A stretch of 64,000 bases of DNA from JAGNKE01 sp964583335 (GTDB lineage Bacteria; Pseudomonadota; Alphaproteobacteria; Micavibrionales; Micavibrionaceae), in assembly GCA_964583335.1 (NCBI GenBank), contig CAZOVG010000008.1, forward strand, positions 1 through 64,000, read 5' to 3'. This document shows positions 53,031 through 61,183 of this stretch, one piece after another; the first letter of the stretch is position 1, and every line of letters begins with the position of its first letter. The notes under the pieces were generated by a model. The model worked only from the letters and a program-made list of their open reading frames with translations. It was not told the DNA's origin and searched no databases. The position numbers were made by a program, and so were the translations under genes.

Positions 53031-54527
53031 ATGGCCAAAATCAAAAATTCCCCAAAAAACACCAACAGTATCCGCGAGGGCCTGACCTTCGACGATGTTC
53101 TCCTGATCCCCGGCGAGTCGGACGTACAGCCGATGGAGGTCGATACCTCCACGCACCTGACCCAGACCATCAGCCTTAAAATTCCCATCCTCTCCGCCGC
53201 GATGGACACCGTGACCGAAACTGAAATGGCCATCGCGATGGCGCAAAACGGCGGCCTCGGTATCCTCCACCGCAACATGGACATCGCGCAGCAGGTCGAA
53301 ATGGTCCGCCGCGTGAAACGCTTCGAATCCGGCATGGTCGTGGACCCGATCACGATCCGCCCCGACGCCACCCTGCGCGAAGCCCTTCAGATCATGCACG
53401 AGAACCGCATCTCCGGGATTCCCGTCACCGAAAAAGACGGCAAGCTCGTGGGCATCCTCACCAACCGTGACGTGCGCTTCGCCGAAAACCCGAAGCAGCC
53501 CGTGCGCGAACTCATGACCCACGAAAACCTCGTGAAGGTCACAGGCTCGGTCGGCAAGGAAAAAGCCAAGAAACTCCTGCACCAGCACCGCATCGAAAAA
53601 CTCCTGATCGTCGATAAGGCCGGGAAATGCATCGGCCTGATGACCGTCAAAGACATTGAAAAATCCAACCTCTTCCCCGTCGCGACCAAAGACGAACACG
53701 GTCGCCTGCGCGTCGGCGCGGCGGTGGGCACCGGCGATGTGAACGGCATTGAACGCGCGCTCGCGCTGGCCGAGGCCGGGCTGGATGTCGTCGTGGTCGA
53801 TACCGCGCACGGCCACTCACATAAAGTCATCGAGGCGGTGAAAATCATCCGCAAGAAAAACAAGGACCTCCAGATCATGGCCGGAAACGTGGCCACGGGC
53901 GAGGCCGCGCTGGCCCTCATCAAGGCGGGCGCGAACGCGGTCAAGGTCGGCATCGGCCCCGGTTCTATCTGCACCACGCGCGTGGTCGCGGGCGTCGGCG
54001 TGCCGCAACTCACCGCGATTATGGACGTCGCCGCCGTATGCGGACCGAAGAAAATCCCCGTCATCGCCGATGGCGGAATCAAATATTCCGGCGACTTCGC
54101 AAAGGCGATCGCGGCGGGTGCGGACGCGGCTATGATGGGCGGCGTCTTCGCCGGAACCGACGAAGCTCCGGGCGAAGTGATCCTCTATCAGGGCCGCTCC
54201 TATAAATCCTATCGCGGCATGGGCTCCGTCGGCGCGATGGTCAAGGGCTCCGCCGACCGTTACTTCCAGGCCGGCGTCAACCAGTCGCACAAACTCGTGC
54301 CCGAGGGCATAGAGGGCCGCGTGCCCTATAAGGGCCCCATCGGCAACGTGGTGCACCAGATGGTGGGCGGCCTGCGCGCCGCCATGGGCTACACCGGCGC
54401 GGCGACGATCGCGGACATGAAGGAAAAAACCGAATTCATGCGCATGACCTCGGCGGGCTACCGCGAATCGCATGTCCATGACGTGACCATCACCCGCGAG
54501 GCGCCGAACTACCGGACGGAAACTTGA
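53031..54527 (+). CDS. guaB: Inosine-5'-monophosphate dehydrogenase
   Basis: Oxidises IMP to XMP, the rate-limiting step to GMP. It is 498 residues from ATG 53031, with GGAG 7 bp upstream (GTG 53019 is less likely). TFDDVLLIPGESDVQPMEVD starts the barrel. Two CBS domains follow (about 90-210, MHENRISGIPVTEKDGKLVG; RIEKLLIVDKAGKCIG). The catalytic Cys loop is GIGPGSICTTRVVAGVG and the flap region is GMGSVGAM. It ends overlapping the next start. Confidence 0.97.
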   Translation: MAKIKNSPKNTNSIREGLTFDDVLLIPGESDVQPMEVDTSTHLTQTISLKIPILSAAMDTVTETEMAIAMAQNGGLGILHRNMDIAQQVEMVRRVKRFESGMVVDPITIRPDATLREALQIMHENRISGIPVTEKDGKLVGILTNRDVRFAENPKQPVRELMTHENLVKVTGSVGKEKAKKLLHQHRIEKLLIVDKAGKCIGLMTVKDIEKSNLFPVATKDEHGRLRVGAAVGTGDVNGIERALALAEAGLDVVVVDTAHGHSHKVIEAVKIIRKKNKDLQIMAGNVATGEAALALIKAGANAVKVGIGPGSICTTRVVAGVGVPQLTAIMDVAAVCGPKKIPVIADGGIKYSGDFAKAIAAGADAAMMGGVFAGTDEAPGEVILYQGRSYKSYRGMGSVGAMVKGSADRYFQAGVNQSHKLVPEGIEGRVPYKGPIGNVVHQMVGGLRAAMGYTGAATIADMKEKTEFMRMTSAGYRESHVHDVTITREAPNYRTET

Positions 54528-55255
54528 CCGACTTCACCACGCTCACGGTTTTTGTCCTCACCCTCGCCTTCTTCACGCAAAGCATCTTCGGCTTTGGCGG
54601 CGGCCTGATCGCGATCCCGATCCTCAGCCTGTTCATGCCCGTGCAGGACGCCGTAACTCTGGCCAGCATTTTCCAGCTCTCCATGGGCTTTCTGATCATC
54701 CGCACACACAAGCACACGGGCTGGGCGCATATCCGTGCGCTGCTCCCCTCCATGGTGATCGGCGTGATTCTGGGAATTCTGCTCCTGAAATTTCTGAACG
54801 AGGACCTGATTCGCCTCGCTCTGGCCGGATACATCCTCCTGCACCTCGCCCGCACACATACGAAATTCGACCCCCTCGGCAGGGTAATAAAGGCCGGAGG
54901 CGCGCATCTCGCCGGTTTTCTGGGCGGAACCATGAACGCCATGATCGGCGGCGGCGGCCCCGCCTTCATCCTGTATCTGAAAGACAAGGCCGCGAGCTCA
55001 GCCGAATTCCGGGCCAACATTACGGCCATCCTCTTTCTCTCGAATATCCCTCGTCTGGCGGGCACTTTAGGCGCCGGATTAATGACTTGGGACATCGTTT
55101 TCACGGCGATGATAGTCTACCCCTTCTTTTTAGGGGCCTTAATGCTGGGCCAGCGCCTACACAGCCATATCCCTGAACGCCGATTTTTCATGATCATAGA
55201 GATTTTGCTAAGCCTCACAGCCCTCTTGCTGATGATCAAAGCGCTAATACATTAA
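54524..55255 (+). CDS. TauE/SafE family transporter
   Basis: A 243-residue membrane protein with about eight helices and two family signatures: TQSIFGFGGGLIAIPILSLF and LAGFLGGTMNAMIGGGGPAF. It starts at TTG 54524 overlapping the guaB stop by 4 bp, implying translational coupling. It is the second TauE-family protein of the window, only distantly similar to the one at 12.4 kb. Substrate unknown. Confidence 0.88.
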   Translation: MTDFTTLTVFVLTLAFFTQSIFGFGGGLIAIPILSLFMPVQDAVTLASIFQLSMGFLIIRTHKHTGWAHIRALLPSMVIGVILGILLLKFLNEDLIRLALAGYILLHLARTHTKFDPLGRVIKAGGAHLAGFLGGTMNAMIGGGGPAFILYLKDKAASSAEFRANITAILFLSNIPRLAGTLGAGLMTWDIVFTAMIVYPFFLGALMLGQRLHSHIPERRFFMIIEILLSLTALLLMIKALIH

Positions 55256-55316
55256 TATAAATTATGGAAAATGTACGTGTCCACCTCTCTCAAAAAAATA
55301 AATATTCCGTACCCTA

Positions 55317-55372
55317 TTGAAATTTTTTGCCAGAAGTGGATATTATGCGGTGCCTGCAGATTGTCTGCGGGC
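55317..55372 (+). promoter_or_regulatory. Promoter and 5' UTR hairpin of the Ala-rich protein gene
   Basis: TTGAAA (55317-55322), 18 bp, TATTAT (55341-55346). Within the short leader, GCCTGCAGA (55352-55360) pairs with TCTGCGGGC (55364-55372) through a 3-nt loop with one G·T pair. This sits close to the transcript 5' end and about 25 nt before the ATG, which could protect the mRNA or modulate translation. Confidence 0.6.
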
Positions 55373-55397
55373 TTTGTTATATTTGAGGTAAAACAAC

Positions 55398-55784
55398 ATG
55401 AACATGAAACACATCCTGATGGCTGCTGGTATCGCGGCTGTAACCTTTGGCGCCGCCAACCTGGCCGTTGCTGATGAAACCGCTGCTCCCGCTGCTGAAG
55501 CTGCTGTAGAAGCTGCTGTAGAAGCGTCTGCTGACGCCGCTGCATCTGCTGCTGCTGAAGTGACGGAAGCCACCCTGGCCGACGGCACCAAAATCAAAAT
55601 CAAAGAAGGCCAAGTAACGGTTGTCGGCGCTGACGGCACCGAAACCCCGGCTCCCGATGGCGAACACACCCTCGCTGACGGCTCCAAAGTAACGACCTTG
55701 GGCGGCGCGATCGTTCAAGACGCTGCTCCCGCTGCTGGCGAAGAGCCCGCTGCTGAAGCCCCCGCTGAAGGCGCTGCTGAGTAA
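55398..55784 (+). CDS. Small Ala-rich exported protein
   Basis: A 128-residue protein: signal peptide (ending NLAVA), then low-complexity Ala/Glu/Pro (AAPAAEAAVEAAVEASADAA). A short central part with two similar strands follows, each bearing L-A-D-G-[ST]-K (TLADGTKIKIKEGQVTVVGA and HTLADGSKVTTLGG), then a second Ala/Glu/Pro tail. GAGGT lies 8 bp before the ATG. It has its own promoter and terminator. The composition suggests an abundant periplasmic or surface protein, but no family is recognised. Confidence 0.75.
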   Translation: MNMKHILMAAGIAAVTFGAANLAVADETAAPAAEAAVEAAVEASADAAASAAAEVTEATLADGTKIKIKEGQVTVVGADGTETPAPDGEHTLADGSKVTTLGGAIVQDAAPAAGEEPAAEAPAEGAAE

Positions 55785-55830
55785 TATCTCGCCTCACGGC
55801 GGAAATTACAAAGCCCTTTAGGGATTAAGG

Positions 55831-55865
55831 AAAACCCGGCTTGCGTCATGCGGCCGGGTTTTTCT
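55831..55865 (+). terminator. Rho-independent terminator
   Basis: AACCCGGC (55833-55840) pairs with GCCGGGTT (55853-55860) around a 12-nt loop and is followed by T5. Confidence 0.9.
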
Positions 55866-55918
55866 ATTTCCGAAAGGAACGCCTTCCCTTTTCCCGCATT
55901 TACCTGTAAACCACGCCC

Positions 55919-57211
55919 ATGAAACCCGCATCGCGCATCGAAGCTACAATCGACATATTAAGCAAGGGCCACCTTGCCCGCGTTCCTCTCGATGCCACCG
56001 TGGGCGATTACATGCGCGTACGCCGCTATATCGGAGCGAAGGATCGCAGCGAAACCGCCGAGCGCGTCTACAACGTCACCCGCGCCCACGCCCGGCTGCA
56101 CTGGTGGCTTGAAAAATTAAAGGCAGAGATAACACCGCGCAACCGCGTTATTGCATGGCTGATGCTCGGCGAAAAAATTCCCGCAAAACGCCTCGCCGAT
56201 CTCTTCGACGGCTCGAAATATGCGCCCAACGCCCTCTCCGAAGAAGAAACGCGCCTCGCACAAGCATTGGAGGGGCAAGATCTCGACTCCCCCGACATGC
56301 CCGACTCCGTACGCGCCGAATGCCCGCCCGATTATGAATCGGCACTCAGATCCTTGTTCGGAGAGAATTTTCTCAAGGAGATGCAGGCGATGCTGACCCC
56401 TGCGCCGCTTGACCTGCGGGTGAACCTGTTTCTGGCCCAAAAGGATAAGGTGATGAATTTCCTAGAGGCCGACAACGTGAAGACCAGCGAAACGCCCTAC
56501 TCCCCGTGGGGTTTGCGCTGCGAAAACAAAGCCTTCCTCTCTCGCACCAAGGCCTCACAAAAGGGCTGGGTGGAAATTCAGGACGAAGGGTCGCAGCTCA
56601 TCGCCTATCTGTGCGGCGCAAAGCCGGGGATGCAAGTTCTCGACTATTGCGCGGGCGCGGGCGGCAAGACGCTGGCGCTGGGCAGCGCGATGCTGCGCAA
56701 GGGGCGCATCGTCGCCATGGACCTCGACGAAAAGCGCCTCATGAAGGGCAAGGAGCGCTACAAAAAGGCCCAGATCACCGACATCATCGAGATCCGCCCC
56801 CTCTCCGACGAAAAGCACCGCCGTTGGCTCAAACGCCAAAAAGGCACCTTCGATATCGTGCTGCTCGACGTTCCGTGCTCCGGCACGGGCACATGGCGCC
56901 GCAACCCGGACATGCGCTGGCGAACCTATGGCCCGAGCCTCGAAGAATTAAAAACGATCCAGGCCGAAATTATTGAAAAAGCCTCGCCCTGCGTGAAACC
57001 CGGCGGAGTTTTGGTCTACGCGACCTGCTCGCTTCTGGAGGATGAAAACGAACGCCAGATCGAGCGTTTTCTGGCCGCCCACCCCGAATTTGAAATTGAC
57101 CCGGTTGACCCGGCGCAGGGGATCGGCTCGCCCTTCATGCGCCTCACCCCCGCCCGCCACGGCACTGACGGCTTCTTCGCCGCGCGGCTCAGAAAAGTAG
57201 ATCACTCCTGA
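55919..57211 (+). CDS. rsmB: RsmB/NOP2-type RNA cytosine-5 methyltransferase
   Basis: A 430-residue m5C methyltransferase, likely acting on 16S rRNA. An N-terminal helical NusB-like region (about 1-150) precedes the SAM domain with VLDYCAGAGGKTLALGSAM, AMDLDEKRLMKG, the catalytic-site LLDVPCSGTGTWRRNPD and the nucleophile Cys in VYATCSLLEDENERQ. It overlaps the end of the convergent gene at 57202 by 10 bp. RsmF or another family member cannot be excluded. Confidence 0.9.
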   Translation: MKPASRIEATIDILSKGHLARVPLDATVGDYMRVRRYIGAKDRSETAERVYNVTRAHARLHWWLEKLKAEITPRNRVIAWLMLGEKIPAKRLADLFDGSKYAPNALSEEETRLAQALEGQDLDSPDMPDSVRAECPPDYESALRSLFGENFLKEMQAMLTPAPLDLRVNLFLAQKDKVMNFLEADNVKTSETPYSPWGLRCENKAFLSRTKASQKGWVEIQDEGSQLIAYLCGAKPGMQVLDYCAGAGGKTLALGSAMLRKGRIVAMDLDEKRLMKGKERYKKAQITDIIEIRPLSDEKHRRWLKRQKGTFDIVLLDVPCSGTGTWRRNPDMRWRTYGPSLEELKTIQAEIIEKASPCVKPGGVLVYATCSLLEDENERQIERFLAAHPEFEIDPVDPAQGIGSPFMRLTPARHGTDGFFAARLRKVDHS

Positions 57212-57642
57212 TTTTTATCACTACGATATTTTTGAACTATCCCCAAACATACATCAATAAATTCATTATCAATTCGCCTAAATTTATAGTCTCCATAAGG
57301 GCCTACTAAGGTTATGTGGTCGCTGTCATTTAACGTGATTTCATCTCGCCCCCAATCGACCCCCTGAACCATAAAGTCAGCTATTTGACCTTTAGCTGTG
57401 GTAACTTTTATAGGCTCCCAAATTATTGTTTTTTCATTTTCGAGCTTACCCTGAGATGTAGCAACCACCCCCGTAGCCAAGACTCGACATTGAAAAGCCT
57501 TATTGTCATCATAGATCGCAACAAAAACACCCTTGTCTTCAAACTGCCATTCCCCGACAAGATCATCAGCCGCAAAACAATTAGCTGGCGCTGATAAGAT
57601 TATAAAAAGGCAGATCACAAAAAAGTTTAGAAAAGAATTCAT
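57202..57642 (-). CDS. Hypothetical exported protein, AT-rich
   Basis: A 146-residue protein with a signal peptide (FLNFFVICLFIILSAPANCF). The mature part is beta-rich (VGEWQFEDKGVFVAIYDDNK, HITLVGPYGDYKFRRIDNE). One possible reading is a DUF2147-like or lipocalin-like small barrel, but I do not recognise a clear family. Base composition is distinctly AT-rich compared with rsmB and the ilv genes, a sign of separate origin. Confidence 0.68.
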   Translation of the reverse strand: MNSFLNFFVICLFIILSAPANCFAADDLVGEWQFEDKGVFVAIYDDNKAFQCRVLATGVVATSQGKLENEKTIIWEPIKVTTAKGQIADFMVQGVDWGRDEITLNDSDHITLVGPYGDYKFRRIDNEFIDVCLGIVQKYRSDKNQE

Positions 57643-57709
57643 ATTACCAAACCCTAACATTTAAAGAATTTTCCTTGCACCTCCCGCAATCATAAGGTAC
57701 TTCTAACCT

Positions 57710-57781
57710 ATGAACAATATTCTGAACGCTGTTGTGGTGGTGCTTGTACTCGTGGTCCTCGGAGAGGGGCAGCGCGCTTAG
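57710..57781 (+). CDS. ilv operon leader peptide
   Basis: A 23-codon frame: MNNILNAVVVVLVLVVLGEG then QRA and TAG. Twelve of the codons are Val, Leu or Ile, including runs VVVV and VLVV. It lies directly upstream of a terminator hairpin and of the acetolactate synthase genes, the same arrangement as ilvL/ivbL attenuators. A GC-rich segment at its end (57766-57779) can pair with the left arm of the terminator, giving an antiterminator when ribosomes stall on the Val/Leu codons. Confidence 0.85.
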   Translation: MNNILNAVVVVLVLVVLGEGQRA

Positions 57782-57805
57782 GCATTGAAAAACAAGCATA
57801 AACGC

Positions 57806-57840
57806 AGCGCCCCACGGAAAACCGGACGGGGCGCTTTTTT
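57806..57840 (+). terminator. Attenuator terminator of the ilv operon
   Basis: A perfect AGCGCCCC (57806-57813) with GGGGCGCT (57828-57835) stem, extended inside by CGG/CCG pairing, is followed by T6. It lies between the leader peptide and the ilvB start codon. It should stop transcription when Val/Leu/Ile-tRNAs are well charged. Confidence 0.9.
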
Positions 57841-57930
57841 ATGCCTGTTTTTACTCAACTTTTTCAGAGAAATCGGTTAGTTTACCCCCGGCTCGACCCG
57901 GTTGACCGCAAACAGAGAAGGCATAAGACC

Positions 57931-59727
57931 ATGACCGTGACCGCAATCAAACCGGAAGCCCCGGAAACCAAGGCCAAACCCGCGAAGGAACTGACCGGCG
58001 CGGAAATCGTTATCCAGGCCCTGATCGATCAGGGCGTGGACACCATCTTCGGCTATCCCGGCGGCGCGGTCCTGCCGATTTACGACGCGCTCTTCCAGCA
58101 AAAGAAGATCAAGCACATCCTCGTGCGCCACGAACAGGGCGCCCTGCACGCGGCCGAGGGCTACGCCCGCTCGACCGGAAAGGTCGGCTGCGCCCTCGTC
58201 ACCTCCGGCCCCGGCGCGACCAACGCGGTCACCGGCCTGACCGATGCGCTGATGGACTCCATCCCCGTCGTCTGCATCACCGGGCAGGTCCCGACCTTCC
58301 TGATCGGCACCGACGCCTTTCAGGAGGCCGACACGACCGGCATCACCCGCGCCTGCACGAAACATAACTTTCTGGTCAAGGACATCAACGACCTCTCGAA
58401 CGTCATGCACGAGGCCTTCCACGTCGCCCGCTCCGGCCGCCCCGGCCCGGTGGTTATCGACATCCCCAAGGATATCCAGTTCGCGCCCGGCCCTTACTTC
58501 ACGCCCAAGAACTCCAAGATGAGCCACCGCTATGACCCGCAGACCGAGCCGGACATGGACCTCATCGAACAGGCCGTGGAGATGATCGCCTCCGCCAAAC
58601 GCCCCGTTTTCTATACGGGCGGTGGCGTTATCAATTCCGGCCCGGCGGCCTCCAAGGCTCTGCGCGAATTTGTCCGCATAACGGGCTTCCCTATCACCAG
58701 CACCCTGATGGGCCTCGGCGCCTACCCCGCGTCCGATAAACAATGGCTCGGCATGCTCGGCATGCATGGAACTTTTGAAGCCAACTGGGCCATGCACGAC
58801 TGCGACGTGATGATCAATATCGGCGCACGCTTCGATGACCGCGTAACGGGCCGCACCGACAAATTCTCGCCCGACTCGCTCAAGATCCACGTTGATATCG
58901 ACCCCAGCTCGATCAACAAGAACATCCACGTCCATCTGGGCATCGTCGCCGACTGCGCCAAGGCGCTCGAAGCGATGATCAAGGTCTGGAAGAAAAAGGG
59001 CTACAAGGCCGACCGCAAGGCCCTCGACGATTGGTGGAAGCAGATCGGCGAATGGCGCGATGTGAATTGTCTGGCCTATAAAAACGACAAGAAGATCATC
59101 AAGCCGCAATATGCGCTCCAGCGCCTTCGCCACTTCCTCGAATTGGACAAGCGCGAGCAATTCATCACGACCGAGGTCGGGCAGCACCAGATGTGGGCGG
59201 CGCAGTTCCTGCCGTTCGATGAACCGAACCGCTGGATGACCTCCGGCGGCCTCGGCACCATGGGCTACGGCCTGCCGGCCGCCATCGGCGCTCAGATCGC
59301 CCACCCCAAGGGCCTCTGCATCGACGTTGCGGGCGAAGCCTCCATCCTGATGAACATTCAGGAAATGAGCACCGCCGTCCAATACCGCCTCCCGGTCAAA
59401 ATCTTCATCCTGAATAACCAGTGGATGGGTATGGTCCGCCAGTGGCAGGAACTTCTTCACGGCGAACGCTACTCCGAAAGCTACACCGACTCCCTGCCCG
59501 ATTTCGTGAAACTGGCGGAGGCTTACGGCGGCATCGGCCTGCGCGCGGAAACCCCGGACGAACTGGACGACGTCATCAAGACCATGCTGAAAACCGATAA
59601 GGTCACCATCGTGGATGTCCGCGTGGACCAGCGGGAAAACTGCTTCCCCATGATCCCCTCCGGCAAGGCCCACAACGAGATGATCCTCTCCCCCGACGCG
59701 GAGAAGTTCGACAAGACTTTGGTTTAG
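57931..59727 (+). CDS. ilvB: Acetolactate synthase, large (catalytic) subunit
   Basis: ThDP-dependent first common step of valine, leucine and isoleucine synthesis. It is 598 residues from ATG 57931. Motifs: TIFGYPGGAVLPIYDAL, RHEQGALHAAEGYARSTG with the cofactor-activating Glu, SGPGATNAVTGLTDALMDSI, and the ThDP/Mg region (DVAGEASILMNIQEMSTAVQ then NNQWMGMVRQWQEL). It is controlled by the leader attenuator just upstream and followed by the regulatory subunit gene. The name ilvI would be equally valid. Confidence 0.97.
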   Translation: MTVTAIKPEAPETKAKPAKELTGAEIVIQALIDQGVDTIFGYPGGAVLPIYDALFQQKKIKHILVRHEQGALHAAEGYARSTGKVGCALVTSGPGATNAVTGLTDALMDSIPVVCITGQVPTFLIGTDAFQEADTTGITRACTKHNFLVKDINDLSNVMHEAFHVARSGRPGPVVIDIPKDIQFAPGPYFTPKNSKMSHRYDPQTEPDMDLIEQAVEMIASAKRPVFYTGGGVINSGPAASKALREFVRITGFPITSTLMGLGAYPASDKQWLGMLGMHGTFEANWAMHDCDVMINIGARFDDRVTGRTDKFSPDSLKIHVDIDPSSINKNIHVHLGIVADCAKALEAMIKVWKKKGYKADRKALDDWWKQIGEWRDVNCLAYKNDKKIIKPQYALQRLRHFLELDKREQFITTEVGQHQMWAAQFLPFDEPNRWMTSGGLGTMGYGLPAAIGAQIAHPKGLCIDVAGEASILMNIQEMSTAVQYRLPVKIFILNNQWMGMVRQWQELLHGERYSESYTDSLPDFVKLAEAYGGIGLRAETPDELDDVIKTMLKTDKVTIVDVRVDQRENCFPMIPSGKAHNEMILSPDAEKFDKTLV

Positions 59728-59786
59728 GAGCGCAGCGGGACCGGATTCGACTTTGCACAAAACCGGGCATCTGATAGGAATAATTT

Positions 59787-60362
59787 ATGACAAAACCGAA
59801 CACACACCGCAAAGACAAGAACAGTAAAAGCGTCTACGGCCCCGGCCCGAAAGAGTCGGCGATCGAATCCCATACGCTCTCCATTCTTGTGAATAACGAG
59901 CCCGGCGTCCTCGCGCGGGTGATCGGCCTCTTCGCGGGGCGCGGCTACAACATCGAGAGCCTGACCGTCGCGGAAACGGATCACGCGGCGCACCTCTCGC
60001 GCATCACGATTGTCTGCAAGGGCACACCGAATGTGATCGAACAGATCAAGGCGCAACTGGGACGACTCGTTCCGGTTCTGAAAGTCTCCGACCTCACGAT
60101 TGAAGTGCCCTTCGTCTCGCGCGAACTGGCGCTGGTCAAGGTCGTCTGCAAAGGTGAAAAACGCATCGAAGCGTTACGGATTGCCGACATCTTCCGCGCC
60201 CGCGCGGTGGACAGCACGCTCGAATCCTTCGTCTTCGAACTCACCGGCGCGGCGGAAAAGATCAACGCGTTCATCGACCTGATGCGCCCCCTGGGCCTCG
60301 CGGATGTGAGCCGCACCGGCGTCGCCGCCATCTCGCGCGGCAAGGACGTCATCGGCGCTTAG
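59787..60362 (+). CDS. ilvN: Acetolactate synthase, small (regulatory) subunit
   Basis: Confers feedback inhibition by valine on the large subunit. It is 191 residues with an N-terminal ACT domain (LSILVNNEPGVLARVIGLFA, GRGYNIESLTVAETD) and a C-terminal regulatory domain (ELALVKVVCKG, FRARAVDSTLESFVFELTGA). A ~20-residue basic N-terminal extension precedes the ACT domain. The name ilvH would be equally valid. Confidence 0.96.
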   Translation: MTKPNTHRKDKNSKSVYGPGPKESAIESHTLSILVNNEPGVLARVIGLFAGRGYNIESLTVAETDHAAHLSRITIVCKGTPNVIEQIKAQLGRLVPVLKVSDLTIEVPFVSRELALVKVVCKGEKRIEALRIADIFRARAVDSTLESFVFELTGAAEKINAFIDLMRPLGLADVSRTGVAAISRGKDVIGA

Positions 60363-60367
60363 ACGCC

Positions 60368-60937
60368 CTACCCCATCAGCCCATGAATATGCCGCGTCAG
60401 CTCCAACCCGTGCTGGTCGATGGCCAGACCCATAATGGCTATAAACCCGCCCATCTCCCACGGTAGCCGGAAACATCCTGCAATGATGAACGCGGTGTAT
60501 ACATAACCCGCCAGCGTGATGAACAGCGCATACGTCTCATAGACCGAAGCATCCAGCCCCATCAGCAAACAGGCCACGACGGGCAGCAGGAACAAGGTGG
60601 AGGGGATCGTCATCCAGTTATTCACCGTGACGAACCGCATGAAATGCGCCTCGCGTCCGCAGTGCCGGGTCATATAATAGACCACCGCCAGAAACAGCGC
60701 CGACGTGATCGCCACCCGCGCGCTATGCAGGGTTAAAAGATACGTGAACGAAAACCCGCCCGAAAACCCGACCAGCACCGAAAGCAGCAAAGGCGCAAGG
60801 ATCAGGGGGATCAGGAACGATTTGATGGCGGAACCGGGCCGATCGTCGAACCGGGCCATCCCCTCCCGCATGAACAGGGACACTTCGAAACAGCCCAGAA
60901 GGCCGGCCTTCCATTCGGCTTTTGAAAAGAGACTCAT
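60368..60937 (-). CDS. Hypothetical membrane protein
   Basis: A 189-residue protein with about five hydrophobic helices (FLIPLILAPLLLSVLVGFSG, ITSALFLAVVYYM, STLFLLPVVACLLMGL, YALFITLAGYVYTAFIIAG). It recalls Yip1-like small membrane proteins in size and layout, but no motif fixes this. It lies on the opposite strand between the two ilv transcription units and breaks the ilvBN–ilvC run. Confidence 0.7.
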   Translation of the reverse strand: MSLFSKAEWKAGLLGCFEVSLFMREGMARFDDRPGSAIKSFLIPLILAPLLLSVLVGFSGGFSFTYLLTLHSARVAITSALFLAVVYYMTRHCGREAHFMRFVTVNNWMTIPSTLFLLPVVACLLMGLDASVYETYALFITLAGYVYTAFIIAGCFRLPWEMGGFIAIMGLAIDQHGLELTRHIHGLMG

Positions 60938-61105
60938 GGCAAACAACTCGTTTTCTGCAAGATAAATCGGGTTGAGTCTCGCCTGCTTACCGTAAGACGC
61001 ATAGCCTACGCCTACGAATCAACTATACGCGGGGAATAAGACCGAAATAGGACCGGAAAAGGGAATTTTCTTGCCCGTTCGCACCCGCAAGAACGCTTGT
61101 TTTGC

Positions 61106-61134
61106 TTGATTCTTACCCAAAAAACCTGTTTTAT
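61106..61134 (+). promoter_or_regulatory. Possible ilvC promoter
   Basis: TTGATT (61106-61111), 17 bp, TTTTAT (61129-61134) on the plus strand, about 50 bp before the ilvC ATG. The hexamers are imperfect. A separate promoter is expected because an opposite-strand gene separates ilvC from ilvBN. Confidence 0.35.
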
Positions 61135-61183
61135 GCCTGTTCTTGCAAACAAGAGAAGAATTGGATCGGAAAAGGTATTCGTC

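Noticed and set aside
57877..59760. Long minus-strand open frame (over 600 codons) opposite ilvB
   Set aside because: It is a mirror of the high-GC codon pattern of ilvB, with no family motifs, and ilvB is certain.
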